Source: Pseudomonadota bacterium (GTDB lineage: Bacteria; Desulfobacterota; Desulfovibrionia; Desulfovibrionales; Desulfovibrionaceae). Taken from it: a stretch of 64,000 nucleotides of DNA. The stretch covers positions 1 to 64,000 of the forward strand of contig JAHJLB010000062.1 in the NCBI GenBank assembly GCA_018822105.1, read 5' to 3'. This document shows positions 51,228 to 59,926 of this stretch, one piece after another; the stretch's first letter is position 1, and every line of letters begins with the position of its first letter. The notes under the pieces are model-generated. The model made no database searches. It saw nothing but the letters and a program-made list of their open reading frames with translations, and was not told the origin of the DNA. Position numbers and translations under genes: made by a program.

Positions 51228-53977
51228 GGCTTCTCCTCCAGGGGGAAGCGCAGGATGAAGCGCGCCCCGGCGCCGGTGTTCTCCGCCTGGATGCTCCCCG
51301 CGAGCTGGAGCGCCAGGCTGGTGATCAGGGTCAGGCCCAGGGTGGAGGAGCCCTCCAGGTCGAACCCCTTGGGCAGTCCCGGCCCGTTGTCCTCCACCGT
51401 CAGCTCGAGCTGCCCGTCGGCCTGCCGCAGGGCCACGAGCAGGCTGCCCTTGCGGCCGTCACGGAAGGCGTGCTTCACGGCGTTCATGGTCAGCTCGTTG
51501 AGCACCAATCCGCAGGGGATGGACCGGGTGACGGGCAGGCGCACGTCCTCCACCCGGTACTCCGCAAGCACCTGCACATCCGCGCTGGCCAGCACGCGGT
51601 CCACCAGCCGGGGCACGAAGTCGGCCATGCCCACGCTGGAGAGGTCGCTTGAGCCGTAGAGCTCCTCGTGCACCAGGGCCATGGCCGAGATGCGCTTCTG
51701 GCTCTCGTCGAACATGGCCCGGTCCAGGGGCTCGATGACGTACTCCGCCTGGAGGAAGAGCAGGCTGGAGATGAGCTGGAGGTTGTTCTTCACCCGGTGG
51801 TGGATCTCCTTCAGCAGGATCTCCTTCTCGTGCAGGGAGCGCAGCACGCCGGCCTCGGCGTCCAGGCGGCCCACCACCTGCCAGCAGGCGTCCATGAACA
51901 GGGAGAGCTGCAGCAGGTCCGCCTCCAGGTAGTCCCCGCTCCTGTTGCCCACCCCGGCCACGGCGATGATGCGGTCCTCGCGGAACACGGGCACGCTCAT
52001 GAAGTTGTCGAGCTGCACATGGCCCTCGGGGTAGCCGCGCTTGAGCGGGTGCGGGGCCTGGAAGTCGTTGACGATGATGGGCTTCCTCTGGCGCACCACC
52101 TCGCCCCAGATGCCGGTCTTGTCGAGCTCGTAGACCTGCGTCGCGCCCTTGACCGTACACTCCTGCATGACCTCCCCGGACCAGCTGTTGAGCACGAACT
52201 GGCGGGCATCTTCGCTGTAGTGGTAGATGTAGCCGAAGCGGCTCTCGGTCAGCTTCAGGGCCTCGGACAGGCAGTAGTCCAGGAACTCCTGCACCGAGGG
52301 CGCCCTGTGCTGCAGCACCCGCACCAGGCACTGCTGCCGGGCCAGCAGGCGCCGCACGTGCTCCTCGGCCTTCTGGCGCGCATGGATGAAGCGCGCCTGC
52401 TGCACGTTCTGGTAGGCCCGCAGGGACAGCTCCGAGGAGATCAGGAACAGGGCCCTGGCCACCTTTTCAAACTGCTGCGTGGACATGACCGGGACCTCGG
52501 CCAGGGCGGCCTTGAAGTCCTCCGGGTCCGCGCCGATCTCCGTGGCGTAGCGCAGCATGCCGGCCTCGTCCTGGGCTTCGTTGCGCACCTGGCCGATGAG
52601 CCAGTTGGCGATGTGCTGGCCGCCGATGCTGATGCTGGCGCCCGCGTCCCAGAGCCCCCCGCTCAGGCAGGGCTGGATGTTCGGTCCGGAGAGGTTGGGG
52701 CGGCCCAGCTGGGCGTCGGAGGCGTAGCAGTTGGCCAGGCCCTTCCCGGTCTTGCGGATGACGTCGCGGCAGAGCCGGCAGAAGTTGCTCGGCCGGGTGA
52801 TGGGCACGCCGTCCGGGCTGGTGATGATGGAGGCCACGTTCATGGACTCGGCGAAGGTGTCCTGGATGCGCTGGATGTCCTCCAGGTTGAACAGGTCCGC
52901 AAAGCGGATGGACGCCGGGCTCTCCAGGGGCTGGGTCAGGGCGAGGACCTGCCTGCGCAGGGCCTCCTCGGCTTGTTTGCGCTCGGTGATGTCCAGGCCG
53001 TAGAGGTTGACGGTGTCGTCGGTGGCGATGGTGCGCGCGGCGAAGGCGAAGAACCGCCCGCCGAACTCGACATCGAAATGCTGCACCTTTCCGCTGGCCA
53101 GGGCGCGGGCGATGGAGGCGGCGTAGGGGTCCGGAAGCCGCTGGCCCTCCTGGACGCCGAGATGGGCCAAAAGCGCCGCGCTGGCCGGGTTGGCCTTGAG
53201 CAGCAGCGCCTCGGCCGAGGCGTGCATCACGGGGCTCGGGTTCTCCTGGGGGAAGCGCGCCAGGCTGCGCACCTCGGCCTGGATCTCCTGCACCTGGGCG
53301 AAGGACATGGCCAGGCCGGCCTGCATGGCGTTCACGGCCTGGGCCAGCACATCCAGCTCGTCCCCGGAGGGCTTTTTCTCCAGGACCAGGGGCGGAGACT
53401 CCTTCTCCAGGCTGAAGGACCGGAAGTGCCGGGCAAAGGCGGCGAGGTGCCGGGAGATCATGCTGCTGGTGAGCCAGAACACCAGGCCCGCCACCAGGAA
53501 GACCAGCGTGGCGCTGAAGGCCATGGCCCGCAGGGTGGTGTCCAGGGCCTCGCGCCAGGACTTCCGGAGGTCGGCCTGGACGTGCAGCACGCCCAGCACC
53601 TGGCGCTTGCCCTCGTGCACCTCGGTCAGCGGGAACTCGCGCTCCAGCACGCCCTCCGCCCGGGGCTCGCCGGCCTGGGCCACGAGGCCGTCCTGGTCGC
53701 GCACCGCGGCATAGCTGATGTGCTTGAAATGGAGGAGGCCCCCCACCTGCAGGTTCAGCCGCTCCTGGTCGAACTCCCAGAGGAAGTTGGCCACGCTGCG
53801 GGCCGAGGTCTGCTCGATGACCGCGAGATTCTGGTGCAGGGCGCGCAGGGAGACGTCATAGGCCCACCAGGCGTTGGCCGCGAACAGGAAGGGCAGGAAC
53901 GCCGCGCTGAAGCCCAGGACGCGCTTGAGCAGGCGGCGGTTCAGGGGCTTTTGGACAGCCAGGGGCGGGACGTTCAT
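51224..53977 (-). CDS. Membrane sensor histidine kinase with PAS, PocR and GAF domains (HisKA_2)
   Basis: This 917-residue protein starts at ATG 53977. Two transmembrane helices (about 18-40 and 150-172) flank a periplasmic sensor, then a HAMP-like linker. A PAS domain ends in GLDITERKQAEEALR. The PocR domain (about 330-470: FADLFNLEDIQRIQDTFAES, FCRLCRDVIRKTGKG) is a small-molecule-binding module with a Cys pair. A GAF domain (about 515-660) and HisKA_2 with KEIHHRVKNNLQLI follow, then HATPase with ELTMNAVKHAF. ATGA overlaps join it to the binding protein upstream and the receiver downstream. The binding proteins may present the ligand to its periplasmic domain. Confidence 0.88.
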   Translation of the reverse strand: MNVPPLAVQKPLNRRLLKRVLGFSAAFLPFLFAANAWWAYDVSLRALHQNLAVIEQTSARSVANFLWEFDQERLNLQVGGLLHFKHISYAAVRDQDGLVAQAGEPRAEGVLEREFPLTEVHEGKRQVLGVLHVQADLRKSWREALDTTLRAMAFSATLVFLVAGLVFWLTSSMISRHLAAFARHFRSFSLEKESPPLVLEKKPSGDELDVLAQAVNAMQAGLAMSFAQVQEIQAEVRSLARFPQENPSPVMHASAEALLLKANPASAALLAHLGVQEGQRLPDPYAASIARALASGKVQHFDVEFGGRFFAFAARTIATDDTVNLYGLDITERKQAEEALRRQVLALTQPLESPASIRFADLFNLEDIQRIQDTFAESMNVASIITSPDGVPITRPSNFCRLCRDVIRKTGKGLANCYASDAQLGRPNLSGPNIQPCLSGGLWDAGASISIGGQHIANWLIGQVRNEAQDEAGMLRYATEIGADPEDFKAALAEVPVMSTQQFEKVARALFLISSELSLRAYQNVQQARFIHARQKAEEHVRRLLARQQCLVRVLQHRAPSVQEFLDYCLSEALKLTESRFGYIYHYSEDARQFVLNSWSGEVMQECTVKGATQVYELDKTGIWGEVVRQRKPIIVNDFQAPHPLKRGYPEGHVQLDNFMSVPVFREDRIIAVAGVGNRSGDYLEADLLQLSLFMDACWQVVGRLDAEAGVLRSLHEKEILLKEIHHRVKNNLQLISSLLFLQAEYVIEPLDRAMFDESQKRISAMALVHEELYGSSDLSSVGMADFVPRLVDRVLASADVQVLAEYRVEDVRLPVTRSIPCGLVLNELTMNAVKHAFRDGRKGSLLVALRQADGQLELTVEDNGPGLPKGFDLEGSSTLGLTLITSLALQLAGSIQAENTGAGARFILRFPLEEKP

Positions 53978-54738
53978 GGCTGCGCCTCCTCCAGCCCGGT
54001 CCTGGTCAGGCGCTCGATGACGCCCTCGCGCCGCATCTGGCGCAGGGCCTCGGCCAGCCTGGGCACGAGCTCCGCGTGGCGCTTGTGCAGGTAGATGTGC
54101 ATGGGCGGGTCGGCCAGGGGCGGAAGGACGGCCCGGGTGCCCTGGTAGCCCTTGCGGCGGATGATCTCCTGGCCGGTGTAGAGGTTGGCGATGCCAACCG
54201 CGGCCCTGCCGCCGGCCACCATGGCCAGCACGGCCTCCTCGTCGCGCATTTTGGTGGCCTTCCCGAGGAGGCCGAGGTTGCGCTCCACCACCTTCCAGCC
54301 GTGGACATAGGCCACCTCGCGGCTGCGCAGGTCGGCCCAGCCGGAGAGCTTCAGGCCGGGATCGCGGGTGAAGGCGGTGAAGGGGAAGGTGCCCATGGGC
54401 TCGGGCACCAGGACCAGGTTCGGGTACTGGCGCTCCACCCCGGCGGCGCGGTCGTAGTTGCCGTCGTCGATGCCCGCGTTGGCGTTCAGCAGGCAGCGCT
54501 CCGAGGGCAGGATGACCAGCCGCACGGGCACCCCGATGCGCCGGAAGGCCTCGGCCACGATGCGGTCGGCGATGCCCGAGCCGTCCGGCCGGGCCATGGG
54601 CGAGGAGTCGTCGGTGTTCAGCACCAGGGTCTGCGCCGCAGGCGCAGGGGCCGGCAGGCACAGCAGCAGGCAGGCAAGCAGCAGCGCCAGGCGCAGCCCG
54701 GGGGTGCGGGCAGCCAGGGGAAGGCCGTTGGCGTTCAT
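53974..54738 (-). CDS. Periplasmic substrate-binding protein (SBP_bac_3-like), copy 1
   Basis: This 254-residue protein has a signal peptide (LRLALLLACLLLCLPAPAPA) and a family-3 solute-binding fold (LVLNTDDSSPMARPDGSG, DRIVAEAFRRIGVPV). It is paralogous to the next gene upstream: the N-terminal motifs and the last 45 residues are nearly identical, and the centre differs. No ABC permease is present, so it may act as a ligand-presenting co-sensor for the kinase it overlaps (ATGA) and not in uptake. Confidence 0.83.
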   Translation of the reverse strand: MNANGLPLAARTPGLRLALLLACLLLCLPAPAPAAQTLVLNTDDSSPMARPDGSGIADRIVAEAFRRIGVPVRLVILPSERCLLNANAGIDDGNYDRAAGVERQYPNLVLVPEPMGTFPFTAFTRDPGLKLSGWADLRSREVAYVHGWKVVERNLGLLGKATKMRDEEAVLAMVAGGRAAVGIANLYTGQEIIRRKGYQGTRAVLPPLADPPMHIYLHKRHAELVPRLAEALRQMRREGVIERLTRTGLEEAQP

Positions 54739-55475
54739 GGCTGCGCCTCCTCCAGCCCGGCCCTGGTCAGGCGCTCGATGACGCCCTCGCGCCGCATCTG
54801 GCGCAGGGCCTCGGCCAGCCTGGGCACGAGCTCCGCGTGGCGCTTGTGCAGGTAGATGTACATGGGCCTGGTGGCCAGGGACGGGAGGATGGCGTATATG
54901 CCCTGGTAGCCCTTGCGGCGGATGATCTCCTGCCCGGTGTGCAGGGAGCCGACGACGATCCCGGCCCGGCCCTTGTCCAGCAGGGCGAAGAGGCCCTCCT
55001 CGTCGCGCAGGCCGTGGGCGCCCTTCACGCCCGCGAGGTTCTGCTCCACCAGCTTCCAGCCGATGACGTAGGCCACCTGGTGGCCCTGCAGACCGGCCCA
55101 GCCGTCCAGCCGGAGGGTCGGGTCGCGGGTGAAGGCGGTGAAGGGGAAGGTGGTCATGGGCTCGGGCACCATGACCAGGTTCGGGTAGAGCCTCTCCAGC
55201 CCGGCGATGCGCACGTAGTTGCCGTCGTCTATGCCCTGGTTGGAGTTGTACAGGCAGCGCTCCGAGGGCAGGATCAAGAGCCGCACGGGCACCCCGATGC
55301 GGCGGAAGGCCTCGGCCACGATGCGGTCGTCAAAGCCGCTGCCGTCGGGTCGGGCGTGGGGGGGCGCGCAGTCGGTGTTCAGCACCAGGGTCTGCGCCGC
55401 AGGCGCGGGGGCCGGCAGGCACAGCAGCAGGCACAGGGCCGCAAAGAGCGGCAGAAGGCGGGCGCGAGGAGACAT
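54735..55475 (-). CDS. Periplasmic substrate-binding protein (SBP_bac_3-like), copy 2
   Basis: This 246-residue protein starts at ATG 55475 (MSPRARLLPLFAALCLLLCL), with a signal peptide cleaved near APAPAA. The domain layout is as in the adjacent paralogue, but the binding-site region diverges (DCAPPHARPDGSGFDDR; YLYNSNQ versus LLNANAG-type segment), suggesting a different ligand. Its stop overlaps the start of copy 1 by four bases. It is the first gene of the seven-gene signalling operon; no clear promoter was seen in the 56 bases before ptmE. Confidence 0.82.
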   Translation of the reverse strand: MSPRARLLPLFAALCLLLCLPAPAPAAQTLVLNTDCAPPHARPDGSGFDDRIVAEAFRRIGVPVRLLILPSERCLYNSNQGIDDGNYVRIAGLERLYPNLVMVPEPMTTFPFTAFTRDPTLRLDGWAGLQGHQVAYVIGWKLVEQNLAGVKGAHGLRDEEGLFALLDKGRAGIVVGSLHTGQEIIRRKGYQGIYAILPSLATRPMYIYLHKRHAELVPRLAEALRQMRREGVIERLTRAGLEEAQP

Positions 55476-55531
55476 GATGGAAGCATACGACAACGCGCGG
55501 CTTTTGGGCAAGCCTTTTCGGCGTGGCGGGC

Positions 55532-56587
55532 CTAGGCGAAGTGCCGGATGTAGTCGGTTTGGGCCTTTTCGTAGTCGCCCACGCGGCCGATGTCGATCCA
55601 GTATTCGCGCACCGGGAAGACCAGCGCTGCCTCCCCGCGCCGCATGAGGGCCTGGAAGAGCATGGGCATGTCGTAGGGCTCGTCGCCGGGGATCTGGGCC
55701 AGGGCCGAGGGCGACAGGGCGTAGATGCCCGCATTGACGAACACGGTCTGGGAGGGCTTCTCCTCGATGCGCACCAGCTTGTGGTCGTCCACATGCACCA
55801 CCCCGAAGGGGATGGTTGCGGTGTAGGGGCGCACGCACATGGTGGCCGAGGCCTGCTGTCCGGTGTGGAAGTCGAGGAGGTGGGAGAAGTTGACCTTGGT
55901 GAGCAGGTCGCCGTTCATGACCAGAAAGGGCAGATCGCCCATGTCGGGCAGAAGCTTCAGCGCCCCGGCGGTGCCCAGGGGCTGGTCCTCGCGGAGGTAC
56001 TCGATGGAGACGCCGAAGCGTTCGCCGCCCGCGAAGTGCTCCTCCACCTTGTCGGCCATGTAGTTCACGGAGATGAAGAACTTGCGGAAGCCCTGGGCCA
56101 CGAAGTTCTCCAGGATGATCTCCAGGATGGGCTTGTCGCCGATGCGCAGCAGCGGCTTGGGGCACAGGTCGGTCAGCGGGCGCAGGCGCTGGCCCCGGCC
56201 CCCGGCCATGAGCACCACCGCATTGGGCAGCACCTGCCGCGCCAGCAGGTCCATCATGGTCTCCAGGCCCATGACGCGGCCGCATTCGTCCACGATGGGG
56301 ATCTGGCGCAGGACCTTGGCCTGCATGACCCCGAGCAGGGTCTCGCGGTCGGCCTCGGGCGGGGCCGTGGTGGGCGTGCGGAACATGATCTCGGACACGG
56401 GGCAGCTGAGCGCCTTGCCCGCCAGGATGGCCCGGCGCACGTCGCCGTCGGTGACCGTGCCGAGCAGCCGCCCGCCCTGGTCCACCACCAGCGCGATCTG
56501 CAGGCGCGAGGAGTCGATGAGGCGCACGGCGTCGATGGAGGGGGTCTCCGGTCCGATGAGCACGCTTTTCCACTTGTCCATGTGCAT
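55532..56587 (-). CDS. ptmE: Nucleotidyltransferase with CBS pair (PtmE-like, GlcN-1-P guanylyltransferase)
   Basis: This 351-residue protein has two CBS domains (residues 8-115). The sugar-phosphate nucleotidyltransferase domain begins at LMAGGRGQRLRPLTDLCPKP (about 125) and continues with NGDLLTKVNFSHLLDFH and a C-terminal YWIDIGRVGDYEKAQ. This is the PtmE layout of the GDP-sugar route to legionaminic acid (Campylobacter), where GlcN-1-phosphate is activated with GTP. It is the last gene of the operon neuB-legB-epimerase-legG-ptmE. A mannose-1-P type specificity cannot be excluded. Confidence 0.82.
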   Translation of the reverse strand: MHMDKWKSVLIGPETPSIDAVRLIDSSRLQIALVVDQGGRLLGTVTDGDVRRAILAGKALSCPVSEIMFRTPTTAPPEADRETLLGVMQAKVLRQIPIVDECGRVMGLETMMDLLARQVLPNAVVLMAGGRGQRLRPLTDLCPKPLLRIGDKPILEIILENFVAQGFRKFFISVNYMADKVEEHFAGGERFGVSIEYLREDQPLGTAGALKLLPDMGDLPFLVMNGDLLTKVNFSHLLDFHTGQQASATMCVRPYTATIPFGVVHVDDHKLVRIEEKPSQTVFVNAGIYALSPSALAQIPGDEPYDMPMLFQALMRRGEAALVFPVREYWIDIGRVGDYEKAQTDYIRHFA

Positions 56588-56635
56588 GTCCTTGCCTCCT
56601 GTGCGCCCCAGGGTGGGCTGGCGCTCCGGGCGGGG

Positions 56636-57826
56636 CTAGAAGGTCATCTTCTTCTGCACCAGCGCCGGGGTCAGCGGCGTGGTGGCCAGCACCTCGGCGA
56701 TGCGCGGCCCGGCGTTGCCCGAGCCGTAGGGATTGACCACCGTGGCGCAATGGGCGCGCCAGGCGTCGTCATGGATGCCGCGCACGCAGGCGGCGTAGAT
56801 CTCCTGCTCGTCGTAGCCGGTGTCCACCACGTTGTCCGCGCGCAGGCGGCCCTGCTGGCGGCTGCCGATGTTCACCACCGGACAGCCGAAGATGGCCGTC
56901 TCCTTGATGCCGCTGGACGAATTGCCCGCGTACACCCCGCGCCCGGCCGCCCCGCAGAGGTGCAGCACGCCGTGGTAGTTGCGGCGGCCCAGGCTCTTGT
57001 GCACCTGGACGTTCGGCAGCTTCTCGGCCGCCACCCGCTCCAGCTCCTGGATGATGGCTTTGCCGCCGGCGTCGTTGTTGGGATAGGTCAGGACCACCTG
57101 CACGCCCTCGGCCGCCAGGCGGCGCATGGCCGCCAGGGCCGGGCGCACCTGGGCCGCGGCGTCCTCGAACTCCGTGGTCACGCTGTGCTGGGTGAAGATG
57201 ACCACGGGCCGCGCCGGGTCCAGGCCGTAGCGCTGGCCGAGCTCCTCCGGGCTTGCGTAGTTGCCCTGGCTGATGAGGTCCAGGGCCGGAAAGCCGACGT
57301 TGTGGACGCGCCAGGGCTCCTCGCCCAGTCTGCGCACGCGCTCCGCGGCCTCCTCGTTGGTGGTGAAGTGCAGGTGCGCGAGCTTGGTCATGGCGTGGCG
57401 CACGGAGTCGTCCAGGGCGCCGCCCTCGGTGATGTCGCCGCCCTCGATGTGCGCGGTGGGGATGCCCATCTGGGTTCCGGCCACCACGGCGGCCAGGCCC
57501 TCGAAGCGGTCGGCGTAGACCACGAAGAAGTCGGGCCTGAGGGCGTCCAGGCTCTCGGACAGGCTGACGATGCCCGTGCCGATGGCCTGGGCCGTGGCGG
57601 CCAGGGTGTCGTGGCGCATGGTCATCTTCACTTCCGCGTGGATGGCGAAGCCGTCGCGCTCGATCTCGCTTTTCGTCGCGCCGAAGTCCTCGTCCAGGTG
57701 CGCGCCGCCCACGAAGAGGAAGCCCTCGAGGTCCGGGTGTGCATTGATGGCCTTGATGATGGGGAACTGCAGGCCGTACTCGGCCCGGTTGCCCGTGAAG
57801 ATGGCGATTTTGCGCTTCTGTGTCAT
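56636..57826 (-). CDS. NDP-sugar 2-epimerase, hydrolysing (LegG/NeuC type)
   Basis: This 396-residue GT-B-fold epimerase starts FTGNRAEYGLQFPIIKAI, typical of NeuC/LegG. It has AHIEGGDITEGGALDDSVRHA and GNSSSGIKETAIFGCP. It releases the nucleotide and inverts C2, giving a free ManNAc-like or 2,4-diacetamido-trideoxymannose sugar for the NeuB-type synthase encoded in the same operon. Context (LegB and PtmE homologues) favours the LegG substrate over plain UDP-GlcNAc. Seven bases separate it from the epimerase gene before it. Confidence 0.87.
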   Translation of the reverse strand: MTQKRKIAIFTGNRAEYGLQFPIIKAINAHPDLEGFLFVGGAHLDEDFGATKSEIERDGFAIHAEVKMTMRHDTLAATAQAIGTGIVSLSESLDALRPDFFVVYADRFEGLAAVVAGTQMGIPTAHIEGGDITEGGALDDSVRHAMTKLAHLHFTTNEEAAERVRRLGEEPWRVHNVGFPALDLISQGNYASPEELGQRYGLDPARPVVIFTQHSVTTEFEDAAAQVRPALAAMRRLAAEGVQVVLTYPNNDAGGKAIIQELERVAAEKLPNVQVHKSLGRRNYHGVLHLCGAAGRGVYAGNSSSGIKETAIFGCPVVNIGSRQQGRLRADNVVDTGYDEQEIYAACVRGIHDDAWRAHCATVVNPYGSGNAGPRIAEVLATTPLTPALVQKKMTF

Positions 57827-57833
57827 TGTCGTC

Positions 57834-58907
57834 CTATGCGGCGTCGCCGCCGGTGATGCTCCGTTTCAGGCCCAGGCGCAGGTCCGTCTGCGGCCGCCAG
57901 CCCGTGAGCGCGGCAAGCCGGCCGTTGTCCAGCACCAGGGTCGAGGCGCGCGCGGCCGGGCCGGGCTCCCGCTCCTGCGGAAGGCGCGGAGTATGGAAAA
58001 GTTCTGCGCAAAGGTCAATGAGCCCTCCCACGGAGGTGCCCACGCCCGTGGACAGGTTGGCCGTGAGGGCCCCGGCCGGGCTTTCGAGCTCCAGCGCGGC
58101 CAGGCCCAGGCGGAGGAGCCCCTCGGCGGCATCGGAAACGTGGAGGAAATCGCGCACCGGGCTCTCGTCCCAGACCTGCAGCGGCCCGCCGGCGCGCGCC
58201 TGGGCCAGGATGCGCCCGAGCACGGTGTTCTCGGCGCCGCCGGGGCCGTAGAGGTTGGACAGCCGGGCGATGGCCCCCCGCAGCGGCCCAGCGGCGCAGG
58301 CCGCGCGCACCAGGCCCTCGGCCTCGATCTTGCCGCGCGCGTATTCCGCCTGGGGCAGCAGCGGGTCGTCCTCCCGGGCCGGGCGGTCCAGGGCGTCGCC
58401 GTAGACGATGCCCGTGGAGGGAAAGACAAAGGCGCAGGGCGTGTTGGACAAGGCGTCCAGGGCCAGGGCCACCAGGTCCACGTTGAGCCGCCGGGCCAGG
58501 TCCGGGTCGCGCTGGCAGGCGCCCGCGTCGGCCAGGCCCGCCAGATGGAAGAAGGCCGCCGGGGCTCTGCCCCTGGCCCCTGCCGGGGGCTCCGCCCCCT
58601 GCACCCCGGCCAAATGGCCTTGGCCCTTTGGAATCCCGTTGGGGGGGCCAGGAGACAAGGCCCCCTGGCCTGCACCGAGATGCGCTGCGGCCTCGGCCAG
58701 GGCGTCCGAGCCCTCGGCATTGTGGCTGTAGCCTGCCGGCAGCGCGCCGGGCCAGGGCCGGGTGTCCACGCCCAGCACCAGCGCCCCGGAGGCCGAGAGC
58801 CGGCGCACGACCTCGCGGCCCAGGAAGCCGCAGGCGCCGAAGACCACGGCCCGGCCGAAGCGGGCGGCGGACTGGGGGGCTGCGGTTGCTGCGAGACTGT
58901 CCGGCAC
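57834..58907 (-). CDS. NAD-dependent epimerase/dehydratase carrying a repeat-derived insertion
   Basis: This 357-residue extended SDR has the NAD motif VVFGACGFLGREV (about 21-33), a Ser in PSTGIVYG and the YxxxK of AEYARGKIEAE. Residues about 78-116 (rich in Gly, Pro and Ala) are encoded by the GC-rich composite repeat at 58559-58674 and interrupt the fold just before AAFFHLAGLADAG, where relatives have no such loop. The insertion keeps the frame. The enzyme probably modifies a nucleotide sugar of the nonulosonic acid pathway or of the glycan receiving it. It lies between legB (eight bases upstream) and legG. Confidence 0.8.
   Translation of the reverse strand: MPDSLAATAAPQSAARFGRAVVFGACGFLGREVVRRLSASGALVLGVDTRPWPGALPAGYSHNAEGSDALAEAAAHLGAGQGALSPGPPNGIPKGQGHLAGVQGAEPPAGARGRAPAAFFHLAGLADAGACQRDPDLARRLNVDLVALALDALSNTPCAFVFPSTGIVYGDALDRPAREDDPLLPQAEYARGKIEAEGLVRAACAAGPLRGAIARLSNLYGPGGAENTVLGRILAQARAGGPLQVWDESPVRDFLHVSDAAEGLLRLGLAALELESPAGALTANLSTGVGTSVGGLIDLCAELFHTPRLPQEREPGPAARASTLVLDNGRLAALTGWRPQTDLRLGLKRSITGGDAA
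58559..58674. repeat. Composite GC-rich repeat inside the epimerase gene
   Basis: GGGGCTCTGCCCC and GGGGGCTCCGCCCCC units, plus a CCAAATGG/CCCTTTGG region, are related to the intergenic repeats at 8.9 and 17.4 kb. About 116 bases long, it is translated in frame. Confidence 0.65.
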
Positions 58908-58915
58908 GGCCGCGC

Positions 58916-59926
58916 CTAGATGTTGTACTGGTCGGTTTTGTAGGCCTTGCGGTTCTCCGGGTCGGCGAACCAGCGCGCGGTCTCGGCCAGGCCCCGGTCA
59001 AAGCCGTCCAGGCCGCCGTAGGCCGGGGCCCAGCCGCAGAGCCGCAGCGCCTTGGCGTTGCCCGCGAACAGGCGCTCCACCTCGCTCTTCTCGGGCCGCA
59101 GGCGCGCCTCGTCGCACACGATCTCGATGTCCGCGCCCATGACATGCGCGATGCGCTTGGCCGTGTCGCCGATGCTGACCTCAAACCCGCTGCCCACGTT
59201 GATGACCTCGCCCACGGCGGCGTCGGACCGGGCCACGGCGATGAACCCGCCCACGGTGTCGGAGACGAAGTTGAAGTCCCGCGTGGGGGAGAGCGCGCCG
59301 AGCTTGATGGAGCGCTTGCCCGCGGCGATCTGGGTGATGATGGTGGGGATGACGGCGCGGGCGCTCTGGCGCGGGCCGTAGGTGTTGAAGGGCCGGATAA
59401 CGGCCACGGGCGTGCCGAAGGCGGCGTGGAAGGACAGGGCCAGCTGGTCCGCGCCGATCTTGGTGGCCGAATAGGGCGACTGGCCCTGGAGCGGGTGCTC
59501 CTCGGTGATGGGCACGAAGCGCGCCGTGCCGTAGACCTCGCTGGTGGAGGTGTGCACCACCTTCTGGACGTCGAGGTCGCGGGCCGCCTGGACGATGTTC
59601 AGGGTGCCGGCCACGTTGGTCTGCACGTAGGTGTCGGGGGAGTGATAGGAATAGGGGATGGCGATGAGCGCGGCCAGGTGCAGCACCACCCCGCAGCCGC
59701 GCATGGCCGTGCGCACGCCGTTGGGGTCGCGGATGTCGCCCTGGAACACGTCCAGGCCCTTTTTCAGCTCCGGCTCCAGGCTGTCCAGCCAGCCCCAGGA
59801 GGAAAAGGCGTTGTAGTGCACGAAGGCGCGCACGTCATGCCCCTCGCGCAGCAGCCGCTCCACCAGGTGCGAGCCGATGAACCCGCCCGCGCCCGTGACC
59901 AGGATCTTCCTGCCCGCAAGCTCCAT
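58916..59926 (-). CDS. legB: NDP-sugar 4,6-dehydratase (LegB-like)
   Basis: This 336-residue SDR starts MELAGRKILVTGAGGFIGSHL. It has TSTSEVYGTARFVPI, the catalytic SPYSATKIGADQL and RPFNTYGPRQSARAVIPT, closest by eye to LegB, the GDP-GlcNAc 4,6-dehydratase of legionaminic acid synthesis. ATG 59926 shares its base with the last base of the neuB stop (TAATG), so translation is coupled. The aminotransferase LegC that should use its product is not in the window. Confidence 0.85.
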   Translation of the reverse strand: MELAGRKILVTGAGGFIGSHLVERLLREGHDVRAFVHYNAFSSWGWLDSLEPELKKGLDVFQGDIRDPNGVRTAMRGCGVVLHLAALIAIPYSYHSPDTYVQTNVAGTLNIVQAARDLDVQKVVHTSTSEVYGTARFVPITEEHPLQGQSPYSATKIGADQLALSFHAAFGTPVAVIRPFNTYGPRQSARAVIPTIITQIAAGKRSIKLGALSPTRDFNFVSDTVGGFIAVARSDAAVGEVINVGSGFEVSIGDTAKRIAHVMGADIEIVCDEARLRPEKSEVERLFAGNAKALRLCGWAPAYGGLDGFDRGLAETARWFADPENRKAYKTDQYNI

